Shown here in pieces: positions 1-11,062 of a stretch of DNA of 64,000 nucleotides; position 1 is the stretch's first letter, and each line of letters opens with the position of its first letter. Under the pieces are notes generated by a model that was not told the origin of the DNA, made no database searches, and worked only from the letters and a program-made list of their open reading frames with translations. A program made the translations under genes and the position numbers. This DNA comes from Jaltomata sinuosa (lineage: Eukaryota; Streptophyta; Magnoliopsida; Solanales; Solanaceae): contig QJPP01000860.1 in assembly GCA_003996215.1 (NCBI GenBank), forward strand, positions 62,001-126,000, in the 5' to 3' direction.

Positions 1-1115
1 TTTTATTTGCATGAATACCTTGGGAGTAAATGGAGTCTCAATTTGGGACTCTCGCAAAAATCGAGCCTACGGGACTCGCACCATCATACCCACACATGGA
101 GTCATTGTGATATCTTAGAATACCCAAATAGCAAAAAACATAAGCAAATCTGCTTGGGTTCATCTTCGGCGAATTATATTTTAGCATTATTTGTTTACTG
201 ATTTTCCCTTTACATGTTGAACTTGCTTTGTGTGATTTGGATATGCTCTGATTTTTATTTATAATATTTGACATAAGATAGATGATTGGGTTCGGATATC
301 TTTACTTAGTTAGTAATGAAATTCTTATCATATATATAACAAATTTTTTTTAATTTCTTAAAAGAATCTCAAAATTTCAATATTTCATTTGAGTTCAAAT
401 TTGTTTTTAAACATTTTCAAATTACGGTAATTAATTCTTGAGCAAAAATGTCAGTTTTCTTAATTTATTTTTTAATACATGTGCAATTAAAGTATTTCAA
501 GCAAGTGACCACTTTGAAGTTCTTGCCATTTTACTGCGAACGCTAAAGGGTTTTCAAGTTTAAGAATGCAACTTATTTGAACTAAGATATTTTCAAAGAT
601 TAAAAAATGATTTGAAATGGAATGGTCTCTTGTCAATGCAAAGGTGTTTAGAGCAACTCCTCCCTTATGCCCCCATTAAAATATTTTTGGTCTTTTAGAA
701 AATCACCCACTATTTTCTCTAGGCTTAATGGCTATTTCTTTTATAGTTTTCTGCATGTTATTATATTACCTATATTTTAAACTACCTTATTTTATTTTTT
801 ATAAATTGTCCGTATTTTCACAATTTGTAATTGACTTATTTTAGCATTAGTTATTTAACCTAAGTCTGACCGGTTAACCGTCTTTAACGGATCTTAAAGG
901 ATGCTTAACTCCTTCCCTTTAGGATAACTAGAACCCTTACCTAGAATCACATAAGTTAAGTAGACCATTAATTAGAGTTAATTTAGCATAACTTTAGTTA
1001 ATAAATTAGGTGTCCTAATTCACCTTTTAATTAGGTGGCGACTCTTTAAGTTAATAATTAAGAAATCACCAATATGTTGTACTTCGCTTTGACCCGGTTA
1101 AAATGGGGTATAACA
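1..1115. repeat. Right end of an LTR from an element lying mostly outside the window (a)
   Basis: AT-rich non-coding DNA that stops abruptly at ...ATAACA, where copia reverse transcriptase coding (minus strand) begins at 1116. The last ~200 bases have the texture of a plant LTR end, including GGTGTCC and GGTGGCGACTC near 1010-1045 and a GGGGTATAACA terminus. I infer an LTR inserted into the copia RT. The other end and the target duplication lie outside the window, so strand, family and the precise boundary are unproven. No coding sequence is supported; the short open frames near the left edge look fortuitous. Confidence 0.55.
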
Positions 1116-1446
1116 AAGTGTATTGTCTATTTTTCCTCTATTGTATCCATGATCTAGAAGAAATGATGACAATCTATCATACCATACTCTTAGAGCTTGT
1201 TTTAATCTATACAAGGCATTGTATAGTTTATACATATGATCGGGATGTTGAAAGCTCTCAAAATTTGGAGGTTGTTTCATATATACTTCTTCCAGCAAAT
1301 ACCTAATCAAGAAGGAACTCTTAACATCCATCTGATACAATTTGAATTCCATGTAAGATGCATAAGCAATAAACATTCTAATTACTTCCATTCTAGCCAC
1401 TAGAGCAAAGGTCTCATCATAGTCAATCTTTTCCTCCTAATTGTAA
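1116..1446 (-). pseudogene. Copia reverse transcriptase, central part
   Basis: A minus-strand frame matches the copia RT block: a DYDETFA-like start near 1425, the MDVKSSFL motif (catalytic Asp of the first RT metal site, usually MDVKSAFLNG) near 1325, then EEVYMKQPP and the RLKQALRVWYDRL block (usually LKQAPRAWYERL). The frame ends where the LTR of element a begins, so the YVDD motif and RNase H are missing here. It continues directly from the RT piece at 8504-8735; element b sits between them. It is a fragment of dead pol. Confidence 0.9.
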
Positions 1447-1451
1447 CTCTG
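1447..1451. repeat. Target site duplication of element b, left copy (CTCTG)
   Basis: CTCTG directly precedes the TG end of the left LTR and recurs exactly at 8499-8503 after the CA end of the right LTR. Removing one copy and element b brings the two copia RT pieces back into register. Confidence 0.95.
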
Positions 1452-2829
1452 TGATACGCCCAAATTACACCTCAATTCAGAAGAGTAAGCGGTCATTGCC
1501 AAATATAGAATCCAACAAAAGTTGGGGTAGATCCCACAGGGAATAAGGTGCAAATTAAGTCGTTAGTGACTTAGATGACTAATAATCAATAGTTTCCGAT
1601 AATGGGGGGTTTGTAGTGATCAATATTTGATTGCTCCTTTGAATACTTCACGTAACAAACAACATCTTTTAACAAGCAAAAATCAATATTAGAGATGAAA
1701 TAGGAATGTGTTCACCATGGTTTCATGAACAACCTCGGGTTAGTGTTCCAATGGATTCATTTCATATGCAAAACATGAAGTGATTGAATTCTTTCGTACG
1801 TCTAATCATTTCTCAACCAAGAAGACACTTTTCTTTTCAATTCTTTCAAACTTGAAAAGATACAATTCTACAATTCAATTAAAACTTCAAGTAGATTAAT
1901 CTCGCTAAAGCATCAATCATTAGACTGGAGTTGGTAGTCCCGAATCCTTGTTGTTAATCCAATTTTTTGGGTTTTAATTCCTTTGTTCAAGCTAATCAAA
2001 CCTAGACTTGTTCTAATATTTGCAACCATTAGAAACAATAAAAATATAGGAATAACAACATATGAAGCATATAATCCAAACTCATTGTCACACGTAACCT
2101 AGATTACTACTTTTGTCATGGATCCCACAATCCTAGTTGTGGGAAGTTTAGCTACTCATGAATAAAGAAGAAGAAAAAGCCATGGTATTCATAACAGAAG
2201 AGAAATCCTTACAATATATGAAAACCCAATTTAATTCTCCAATAAAACTTGAGCAAATATTCCAAAAGCATAAGAATAATTAATAGTAACGTATGTTTGT
2301 TGCTTGAGCACTGAAAAGTGTTCAAAATACGCTGCAAAACAAAGTACAGGAAAATAACCTAAGAGTCCTATTTATAGGCAATTAGAAATTAAATCCGAAT
2401 TTGTCTAGGAAAGGAAAATCGCGTCTAGAAACCGTTTTGAGGCAAAATGGACTGTTCTTTTGAGCATTGTAACTGCCTGATTTTAACAACTTTTGGTTCT
2501 GGAAAATGGTCCAAGGAAAGGTTCGTTTTGGTCAACAACGGACCGTTTCCTTGATCGTTGTAACTCACTAAATTTTGTTGTCTTCTGGTAAGTTGACGAT
2601 TATAGTGTAAATCGCATTTGGCAAATGAGTTTTATGTACAACTCATCATGTGAGTCATCACAAGGAACCAGTTGAGCCATTTTCAGCATCTTTTTCTCTT
2701 TTTTTCTATTTTCGTTCACTTTTCCTACAAGTACAACACAAATACCATCAAAACAACAACGGTTGCTTGAAAACTCATGATTATTCTTAGTTAATGGAGT
2801 CAAATGTGTCGTAGAATGTCGGCACATCA
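1452..2829 (-). repeat. 3' LTR of element b
   Basis: Begins TGATACGCCC and ends GGCACATCA on the plus strand; homologous throughout to 7104-8498. On the element's strand it reads TGATG...ATCA. It holds a TATA-like box at 2369-2376 and a run of GGACC/GGTCC-type motifs just upstream of it (about 2430-2590). Confidence 0.95.
2369..2376 (-). promoter_or_regulatory. TATA box in LTR of element b (3' copy)
   Basis: Minus-strand TATAAATA inside CCTATAAATAGG, conserved in the partner LTR at 8023-8030. Placed about 450 nt into the LTR, it is the likely core promoter and U3/R marker. No other TATA of this quality is conserved between both LTRs. Confidence 0.6.
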
Positions 2830-2845
2830 ACACCCTCAACTTAAT
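2830..2845 (-). other. Polypurine tract of element b
   Basis: Directly inside the 3' LTR; on the minus strand it reads AAGTTGAGGGTGT next to the LTR start TGATG. That is where the plus-strand primer of an LTR element lies, and the form is typical of Athila/Tat elements. Confidence 0.75.
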
Positions 2846-4525
2846 ACGTCCGCTTGTCTTCAAGCAACACGACAACAAAAACAAAAGAGATGACTCAACT
2901 AAGAACACAAACACATGTCTCTAGCAAATCATGGTCATTCAACAGTTTATTCAATTTAAATCTTGCCCCCCTGGTAACACACAAATGTATGAAAAGCTAA
3001 CTTGTAAGGATCCAAACATGTCATTCTAGTATGATAGAATATTCTACATACGCACATAATGGCTATCCCAACAATCAGTAGATAATACAGAAATCTCATT
3101 GCCCTCACCACAAAGAATTCCCACACACAAAATTTGGGACTAAATAAGACGCTCACGCTCACAAACGATTTCAAACAGTGCACATGCAATACCATAGGCT
3201 TGCCCTTGCTATTCTATTTCAGTTTTTCAGAAAGTCGCTCAGGATCACTACAGGACTTGTTATGGCATGTAATGAGGCTCGGGTGCAGGTAGGATACATT
3301 TGGGGAATAGTGACTAAACCCTCGTTGTAATCATTGACCTATTATTTCCATTCAACCTTTTTCCATCCACTCTTAATCACCTTTGATTTCCTTATTTCTT
3401 GCTACAGGTGTGGCCTTTAAAACTTGATAACTCTTTTTCTTTCTTTTTCACTTCTTTTTCACAGTTCTTTTTCTGTCTTTTCATTTGGCACACACCTGCA
3501 CTTTCTATCCCAACAACAACCAATTAAGAACAACCCTATTTTTCTTATCATGTACCTCTACAATATCCACCCTCAACTTAGGCTAATTGCCTGAGTTAAG
3601 GTGCATGATGTCCAAGGAGGGACCAGGGCCAAAATAGAGACTCAAAGTCAAAAGGGAAAGGTAAGAGGTTATCGGAAGAACAAATTCAACTTTGTCTCAA
3701 ACAGGGATCAAAGGGGTTATTTACATTTGGATGGTCTTTTAGGCTAAGTGGACTGCACAACAAAAAATGGGCTTGTGATCCTTTCCTAAGTAACTAACTT
3801 CGAACTTAACAAAATAGGTCGGGCAAGTTCTAGATGCATACACAGAGTAAGAGTTTATAACAATAATCTCACACACACTTGGCACCAAGAAACCATACCA
3901 CTACCAACTATCAAAACAACAACTTGGTTTAAGCACAATTATTATAATCACAACCACACAATGACATTCAGGGATCCAGAACAGTTAATTAGTTCAAACA
4001 TAAGTACAAATTCAACATTTTTTGGAGGGGGCTCCCTTTTAGTTCAACTTGCGAAAAGACATGCTTGCTATAGACACCACAACACAACACAAACAAAATT
4101 AAAACGACAACCTAAACATGCCGGTTCTACTAGATAGGACACCGAGGGAAAAGAAACACGACAACAAAAACCCTCGGTGGTGGTAGACTCACAAGTATCC
4201 CAACACTCTCAACTTAGACTCATGCATTGTCCCCAATGCATATATGTGACAGCTAAATCTGTGAGAGAAAGGAATACCTGTGAAGCCCTTAGGCATCAGA
4301 GTCTGGGATGATGTCGAAGACCTCGGGGTCTCCGAGGTAGGATCAGTATCTAGAAGAAGTGTAAGAAACATCAGCCGGTTGAGCTCTAACTTTCTCTTTT
4401 ATTGGCTTCACAGCTATTCGAGATAGCTTCTTTACTCTTTCTAACTCTTTTTCTTTGTTGGTTCTCTAGCGGTGTTTTCTTTTCCTTAATTTGTTCTCAG
4501 TACCTTCTTCTAAGGGTTTATCTTC
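2846..4525 (-). other. Long non-coding 3' region of element b
   Basis: No retroelement domain is visible. Two more tracts resembling the polypurine tract lie at about 3570-3585 (CACCCTCAACTTAGG on plus) and 4198-4214 (CACTCTCAACTTAGAC). A short open minus frame at 4189-4371 is poorly supported. Stretches such as the region near 3190-3210 resemble the 3' non-coding regions of elements B-C and D, suggesting a shared Athila/Tat ancestry. Confidence 0.6.
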
Positions 4526-5091
4526 CTACAATTCTAACATCATCCTCATAACAGCTAGGGTCTCAACAATACCCTTTTCCTCAATATGCACATCCATAGG
4601 GGCTTTATCAATAACATTGATAATCGAGACCACCCTCATGTCTCTTGGTGGCTTTATCGATTTACACACATCAAACTTGACCAATTCATTATACAGTATG
4701 AATGTCAGTTCATTTCTTTCCATGTCGACTAACACTCTTGCAGTGGCTAACAACGGTCATCCCAAAATGATGGGAACTTCAAAGTCCACTTCACAATCCA
4801 AGATCACAAAATTAGTTGGGAATATAAACTTAGTAATCCCACTGGTCGTTTACTGAATGGTCGGCCATTAACACCCTCATAGTGGTTGGTTTGGGGGCTT
4901 CTAAGCCCAACTGCTTATAGATTGCTAGCGGCATCAAGTTGATACTAGCACCAAGATCACATAAGGCTTTTTCAAAATTGAATTTCCCAATTGTACAGGG
5001 AACAGTAAAAGCACCTGGATCTTCCTTCTTTTGCACTAACGATCTTGAAGAAATTGCACTACAGTGGTGGAGGTTATCTTCTGGTTCAAAG
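4526..5091 (-). pseudogene. Retropepsin-like protease of element b
   Basis: The region follows gag on the minus strand. The active-site block is readable: ALCDLGASINLMPL, with catalytic Asp codon at 4956-4958, preceded by a PGAFTVPCTIG block and followed by LGLEAPKPTTMRVLMADHS. Downstream (4753-4526) is the protease C-terminal side with the FDVCKS block. This is the Athila/Tat-type aspartic protease, which would cleave the gag polyprotein. Stops near 4829 and a frame change break it, although the catalytic Asp survives. Confidence 0.82.
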
Positions 5092-6900
5092 CTAACTTCT
5101 AGCGTCCACCAGTGGAATGTTCACTGATATCTGCTTGAGCATGGTCATGAACTTATGGAACTTGCCATCTTCCACTTTTTTCTTCAACTGTTGTGGGAAA
5201 GGAGGAGATGGCCTAGGCATCATAGTTGGAAGTTTTTTAACTTCCTTGCCTTTTTCTTTAATCACAGGCTCAAAATCTTTTTCCACGATAGATTTTTCAG
5301 CACCTACTTTTGGAGCATCATTAGTGCCCAAGTCATCATCTACCATCTCATTCTCATCTTCTACACTCCTTTCTTGCGGCTGAACCAATGGGTGTGAATC
5401 GGACAAGACTTTTCCACACCTTGTAGAGATAGCCATACAACTTCCATCATTACAAGGATTTTGTATGGTATCACTAGGTAAAGTTCCATTCTTGTGTGGG
5501 GTCAGAGTGGTGGATAGTTGCCCCATATGTTGCTCTAACTGTTTAATAGATGTAGAGTGTGAATCCACCAGCTGACTCAACAAAGATAGATCCCTCTTGA
5601 TCTCTTGTACCCTAACATCGATAGACTCCACCTTCACCAACACTTTAGCCAACATGGTTTCCATATTGGAAGTCCCCGTACTGCTGCTAGCTTTGTCAAG
5701 ATTCCCAGGTGGTATATATAATCCACCTCTGTCATCCTTGCTCATCCAATCACCTTGCTCTCTATTCTTATAACCTAGTTTTTCATAGTAATTGTTCCGA
5801 CCTTGGTTTCCTTAGCCATAAGCCTGGAAACCCCCCAAGTAATTAGCTTCTTCATCAGATTCTACCTCAGTTGCTCTACCCTGTGCACATACAGCTTTTA
5901 CCTTCTCAATTCCACCTGACAACAAGTGTTTGGTCAGCAGGTCTATTTGTGTCTTCAAATGGGCCATGTCTTGGTCTCTCTCTTCATCTTTTCTGCACTG
6001 CTCAGCTGACATACCCATAGTATAAGTGCTAGAAGCTACCTCTGAATCTTGGGTATGCCAGGCTCTATTTGTTTTGGTGAGCCAGTCCAGAATATTAGTG
6101 TCATCAATAAAGGTGAGCCCCATGAATGCTCCACCTGTCGCGTTATCAAGTGTTGGCCTGGTAGCTGAGTTCAATGACCTATAGAATGTTTGTATCAAAA
6201 ACCCATATGTTAGCTGGTGGTCCGGGCACTAGGTCAACTTCTTTTTAAACCTCAACCAGGTTTCATGCAGGGCCTCGTGCGGTTGCTATCAGAAATTGCT
6301 AATCTCATCCCTCAACTGTAACATTCTAGAGGGAGGAAAGAACCTTTCTAGGAAAGATCTTTTCAACTCAACCCAGGTTGTTATAGAATCCAGAGTTAGC
6401 TCAGTCAACCATAGTGTTGCCTCATCAGACAGATACAATGGGAACAACCTTATCCTGATAGTCCTTTGACTCACACCCGACAGTTCAAAGGATTTGCAAA
6501 TGCCTACAAAATTCATCAGATACCTGTTGGGGTCATCACCAGCTACACCTCTAAACAACCCCTTCAGATTTAACAACTGGATCATTATGCTGGTGATATT
6601 AAACTTACCTCTCGGCACTAATGGAGGAAGAACAATGGCGTCCATAGCACCAACTCCATCTAAGTCAAGGTCATCATCATCATCCAAAGCAACTTGCCTT
6701 GGTTGTTATTGACCTCTACCTCTCTGTTACGGCCTTTGCTCGGTAGGAGCAAGATTACCAACATTATCTTCCGCTCTACCATCACCCACTGCAGTCTTAT
6801 CAACCAACGCAGTATCATCCTCAATATCATCAGCATTTAAGTAGTGTTGGGCCTGCTGAGCTGCAGCGAGTCTTGCTGCCTCTTGTTGTTGTGCATTCAT
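5092..6900 (-). pseudogene. Gag polyprotein of element b
   Basis: The likely start is the ATG at 6900 (MNAQQQEAARLAAA). An acidic run of five Asp follows near 6680, then the retrotransposon gag core (LFPLYLSDEATLWL, LERFFPPSRMLQLRDEI) near 6450-6290. The C-terminal part at 6198-5812 and 5745-5092 is hydrophilic and ends in the PPFPQ...KKKVEDGKFHKFM block that precedes protease in Athila/Tat elements. Gag forms the particle that packages the RNA. Stops near 6725 and 6710, a break at 6288 and another near 5800 make it a pseudogene. Confidence 0.85.
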
Positions 6901-7080
6901 ATTTTTCCTTAAAGTTCTAGAAATCTGGGAGTCGTAGGGTAATATTGGTTCACCCGAGCATCAGGTACTTGGCATGCACAACTCAGTACCCTGTAACAAT
7001 CAAAAACAACAAATAAAAGTAAATCAGTAAAGTATGACTAAGAGTCAACTAAACACACCGGACTTAATGAACAACTATAT

Positions 7081-7098
7081 TCCCCGGCAACGGTGCCA
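7081..7098 (-). other. Primer binding site of element b (tRNA-Asp)
   Basis: Minus-strand TGGCACCGTTGCCGGGGA, five bases inside the 5' LTR. It matches the complement of the plant tRNA-Asp 3' end with one mismatch (A for G at position 5). A tRNA-Asp primer is the usual one for Athila/Tat-type elements. Confidence 0.85.
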
Positions 7099-7103
7099 AA
7101 ATT

Positions 7104-8498
7104 TGATATGCTCAAATTACACCTCAATTAATAAGAGTAAGCAGTCATTGTCAAATATAGAACCCAACAAAGGTTGGGGTCTATCCCACAGGGAATAAGG
7201 TGCAAATTAAGTCGTAGTGACTTAGATGACTAATAATTAATAGTTTCCGGTAATGAGGGGGTTTGAAGTGATCAATCTTTGATTGCTCCTTTTAATACTT
7301 CACGTAACAAACAACAACTTTTAACAAGTAAAAATCAATATTACAGATGAAGTAGGGATTTGTTCACCATGGTTTCGTGAAGAACCTCGGGTTAGTGTTC
7401 CAATGGATTCATTTCATATGAAAAACACGAAGTGATTGAATTCTTTCATACGTCTAATTGTTTCTCAATAAGGAAGACGCTTTTCTTTTCAATTCTTTCA
7501 AAATTGAAAAGATACAATTCTACAATTCAATTAAAACTTCAAGTAGATTAATCTCGCTAAAGCATCAATCATTAGACGAGAGTTGGTAGTCCCGAATCTT
7601 TATTGTTAATCCAATTTTCCAGGTTTTAATTCCTTTTTTGAAGCTAATCAAACCTAGACTTGTTCTAATATTTGCAACCATTAGAAAACAATAAATATGT
7701 AGGAATAACAATGTATGAAGCATATAATCCGAACCTATTATCACACGTAACCTAGATTAATACTTTTGCCATGGATCCCACAAACCTAGTTGTGGGAAGT
7801 TTAGCAACTCATGAATATAGAAGAAGAAAAAAGCATGGTATTCATAATGGAAGAGAAATCCTTACAATATATGAAAACTCACTTCAATTCTCCAATAAAA
7901 CTTGAGCAAATATTCCAAAAACGTAAAAACAATTGATAGTAACGTATGTTTGTTGCTTGAGCGCTGAAAAGTGTACAAAATATGCTACAAAACAAAGTAC
8001 AGGAAAAATACCCTAAGAGTTCTATTTATAGGCAATTAGAAATTAAATCCGAATTTGTCCAGGAAAGGAAAATCGCATCCAGAAAATGGACTCCAAAATG
8101 GGCCATTTTGAGGCAAAATGGTCCGTTCTTTTGAGCATTGTAACTGCCCAATTTTAACAGCTTCAGGTTCTGGAAAACGGTTCAAGGAACGGTCCATTTT
8201 GGTCAACAACGGACCATTTCCTTGACCGTTGTAAGTCACAAAATTTTGTTGTCTTCTAGTAAGTTGATGATTTAGTGTAAATCGCATTTGGCAAATGAGT
8301 TTTATGTACAACTCATCATGTGAGTCATCACAAGGAACCAATTGAGCCATTTTAAGCATCATTTTCTCCTTTTTCCATTTTCATTCACCTTTCCTGCAAG
8401 TACAACACAAATATCATCAAAACAACAGCGGTTGCTTGAAAACTCATGATTATTCTTAGTTAATGGAGTCAAATGTGCCGTAGAATGCCGGCACATCA
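7104..8498 (-). repeat. 5' LTR of element b
   Basis: Partner of 1452-2829: begins TGATATGCTC, ends GGCACATCA, and is followed by the TSD CTCTG. TATA-like TATTTATA (plus) lies at 8023-8030, with the family's motif array at about 8095-8240 on the upstream side. Confidence 0.95.
8023..8030 (-). promoter_or_regulatory. TATA box in 5' LTR of element b
   Basis: Minus-strand TATAAATA, the same box as 2369-2376 in the partner LTR. Upstream of it (8095-8240) are repeated ATGGTCC, AACGGTCC and GGACCATT motifs in both orientations. Confidence 0.6.
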
Positions 8499-8503
8499 CT
8501 CTG
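8499..8503. repeat. Target site duplication of element b, right copy (CTCTG)
   Basis: Exact repeat of 1447-1451. The break falls within the copia RT, just after a MVQ block. Confidence 0.95.
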
Positions 8504-8735
8504 CACCATAAGTCTTTCCTTGTTTCTAGTAATTACGCCTTGATAATCCAACTTTTTTCCGAATACCCATCTAGTTCTAATGAGAGTTCTTTCTGCTAGT
8601 CTAGATACTAGGTGCCACACCTTGATCCTTTCAAAGTGATTTAATTCTTCTTGCATACCCCAACCTAATTGGCATCTAGCAAAGCTTCTTTGATGTTCTT
8701 AGGTTCAGTCATGGAGAGGTAAGTTGAGAAGTCAC
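8504..8735 (-). pseudogene. Copia reverse transcriptase, N-terminal part
   Basis: Minus frame with the copia RT entry block: EPKNIKEALLDAN near 8700, MQEELNHFERIKVWHLV near 8655-8605 and TRWVFGKKLD near 8575, followed by the TRNKERLMVQ region at the insertion point of b. A stop replaces a Trp codon near 8680 and there is a small frame shift at about 8665. It continues at 1446 downstream. To the right, element c separates it from the copia integrase. Confidence 0.88.
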
Positions 8736-8740
8736 ATAGG
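8736..8740. repeat. Target site duplication of element c, left copy (ATAGG)
   Basis: ATAGG precedes the LTR at 8741 and recurs exactly at 22248-22252. Confidence 0.9.
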
Positions 8741-10233
8741 TTTCACACCCTGAGGCTAGCCCCTAGACGTAACACGGGACCTAGGACCACAAGTGACCCC
8801 AAGCTAACCCTGAATCTGGCATACTATAAGCATTTTGAAATAATACTAATTAAGCAGAAGCATAATTGAATGAAGCATATAATCTAAAAGAGTTTCAATT
8901 GAAATATCTGAGATAGATAACTGTCTGAGAAAAAAAACTACATCAACTGAATCTGAATCTATGTCTAAAAGCTTCTAATACTGATGAGCTACTGGGACAA
9001 GCCTCTAGCTAACTCTATAATACTAAAAATAAAAACAAACTGACTAACTCAAAAAGCGTGTAAAGATATTGCCTCGGATAATGAGGACTCACCCCTGAGT
9101 ATCATCATATGGCACCGATCCGGACTAATCACAAGGTTCAATCTGTGAACCTGAACCTGCATCCTGATGGGATGCAACACATAGAGTATGCGTCAGTACT
9201 TCGGATGTACTAAGCATAAGGGATATACAAAGCTGACTGGATATCTAAACATGCTAAAATACTGATATTTGATTAAGCTGAACTGAACTATAGTACATAG
9301 GCCCAAAATATAGTCATGCATAAACAGAATAAAATGCAAGAATAATCGGAAAACATACTTAAACTGAGAATAAACATAAACTGGGGGCCTAAAGTTCTAT
9401 ACTGAAAACTAATACTATGGGATAGTGTATTAACCAATATAAACCACGTGAGTTAAATGTGGAGTCTGATGTATACGCCCCATCGAGAGGGTCCAATATA
9501 CCTTGCCAGGGTATAAAGGCATGGCTAATGTGATCACTAGTTTTGAGGCCCAAATAAGGGGCTAAATAACCTATATTGGCACGTAGTTTTGGGGATATGA
9601 GGGTACACTGAACCCTAGTCTAACTCGATGCTAAATACTACTCCCAAACTGAATACTACTAGCTCATTTAAAACTGAGGTTCTGAATTTCTGAGATAGAA
9701 CTAAATTGGTCTGAAAATATCATTTTTCTGAAATACTATGATAGACTAAAAGCTGACTAATTTCATGCTTAAAATTTAATGCTAATTATCTAGGTTAAAT
9801 TCTAAAAAAAGCTAATTCCCATGAAAGTGCTATAGTTTCAGGCTAAATTCTTGACTTTCTTAAAATCTGGTAAAACTCCATGTAATTCAATAAAACAGTA
9901 TATATAGTTCATTAAAACAGGAGGAAATCATATATGAATCGTAAGAATAGATTTCTATAATAATTTGCAAAAAGGGTAAGAACCCTAGTTTCTAAATTCA
10001 TAAAACTCGTTGTAAAAGTTTGAGATTCTTGGGCATAAAGATGGACTAAACCATTAATGAATACCCACGTACCTGGTGGATGATAATCCTTGAAGAGAAA
10101 TCTGAAATTAAAGCTTGGAGGAGAAGCCCTAGGTCTGAACTTTGGAGAAGCACGCTCTTATCTGACTTGAGAGAAAGAATGAGAAGAACTGATGTGTTTT
10201 GGAGGTTTTGACTAATTAAATTAAGCCCAAAAC

Positions 10234-10241
10234 TATTTATA
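10234..10241 (-). promoter_or_regulatory. TATA box in 3' LTR of element c
   Basis: Minus-strand TATAAATA in GACTATAAATAGTTTT. The same box occurs at 21657-21664 in the partner LTR and at 17657-17664 in solo LTR d, each just downstream of the CCGTGG-type array. Confidence 0.65.
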
Positions 10242-10329
10242 GTCGGAACTATAATAAAAAGGAAAGGTCTGAAATACCTCTAGGAAACTAAATTAAGAAC
10301 TGCTGAAGTTCTCGGAATATCGAACCATG

Positions 10330-10770
10330 TGTTGGTCGATAGACCGTACGTCTAAACGATGGACCATCGGCTGATCCGTGGTTCTGTCCCTGAGTTCTTG
10401 GGAGTCTTATGATCTATTGATTCCATGAGTCACTTGGTGGCCCGTGGTTCTGAATCACGATCCGTGGTTTGACTCATGGTTTCTGGATCTTAAGCTGAGG
10501 ATTCTCTGATCAAAAGGAACCATGGATGACAGGACAGACCATGGTTCTAAACTACGGTCTGTGGTTCCATCCGTGGTTATGAGGTGGGAAACTAGCACCT
10601 CCATGAAGCTTGAATCCACGAGTGATAGGACGGACCATGGTTTCAAACCACTGTCTGTGAAATCAACCGTGGAATGGAGGGGACAAACACTGGAGTTCAT
10701 ACCATGGGTCACATCACTGGTCGTGGTTCTAAACGACAATCTGTGATCTTGACCGTGGTTTTTGGAAACT
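10330..10770. repeat. Array of short direct and inverted CCGTGG/CCACGG motifs in LTR c
   Basis: Motifs such as GACCGTGGTT, GACCATGGTT, TCCGTGGTT and their complements recur every 15-40 bases over about 440 bases. The matching stretch of the partner LTR is about 21745-22185. On the element's strand the array lies between the LTR start and the TATA box. Confidence 0.7.
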
Positions 10771-10837
10771 TAAGATTTTTTGAGATTTTTCCTGCTAAGT
10801 GTTGTACAGTAGTTGGTTCATATTCTAGAGTGTTACA

Positions 10838-10853
10838 TTATCTCCTCCTTGGG
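10838..10853 (-). other. Polypurine tract of element c
   Basis: Minus-strand TCCCAAGGAGGAGATAA directly inside the 3' LTR, the expected plus-strand primer position. Confidence 0.75.
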
Positions 10854-11062
10854 ACTTTCATCCTCGAATGAAGACTAACAAGTTGAGTTTGGAGGGAGAG
10901 AGCTGCAATCCAGACCAACTGAGTTCTAAAAAGCTAATTTCTAACTGAATCGAGTTCTATGGACATGAAGGCATGCTGGAAATGCAAGAATAGATAAGGA
11001 AACATGATACTGAGTCTGAAATAAACATGAGTAAACTAGAAAACTGGAGAGGAACTCTTACC

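Larger units (their letters stand above)
1452..8498 (-). mobile_element. Non-autonomous Athila/Tat-like element with gag and protease only (b)
   Basis: A 7,047 bp element with two LTRs (1,378 and 1,395 bp), a 5-bp TSD, a tRNA-Asp-type PBS and a purine tract, all consistent with minus-strand orientation. The ~4.3 kb internal region codes for gag and a retropepsin-like domain; between the protease (ends ~4526) and the purine tract (2845) I find no reverse transcriptase, RNase H or integrase. It must have moved with proteins supplied in trans. The LTRs differ at about 10 of the first 110 bases, so it is not recent. It could be a standing non-autonomous family or a single deletion derivative. Confidence 0.92.
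8741..10837 (-). repeat. 3' LTR of element c
   Basis: Begins TTTCACACCC (mutated from TGTCACACCC in the partner) and ends GTGTTACA. Homologous to 20162-22247. The outer 500 bases (about 10330-10770) carry many copies of GACCGTGGTT/ACCACGG-type motifs in both orientations, followed on the minus strand by the TATA box at 10234-10241. Confidence 0.93.

Noticed and set aside
4189..4371. Minus-strand open frame of 60 codons after the protease of b
   Set aside because: No domain, Ser/Thr-rich, and includes a purine-tract-like segment; more likely 3' non-coding DNA.
5117..5397. Two plus-strand open frames of 80-88 codons
   Set aside because: Shadows of the gag pseudogene of b on the opposite strand.
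7081..7098. Possible tRNA gene fragment (tRNA-Asp 3' end)
   Set aside because: Only the 3' 18 bases match and the site abuts an LTR, so it is a primer binding site. The same holds for the Met-type sites.
10330..10770. Array of short repeats considered as CRISPR-like or satellite
   Set aside because: Units are degenerate, vary in spacing and orientation, and sit inside an LTR of plant nuclear DNA.
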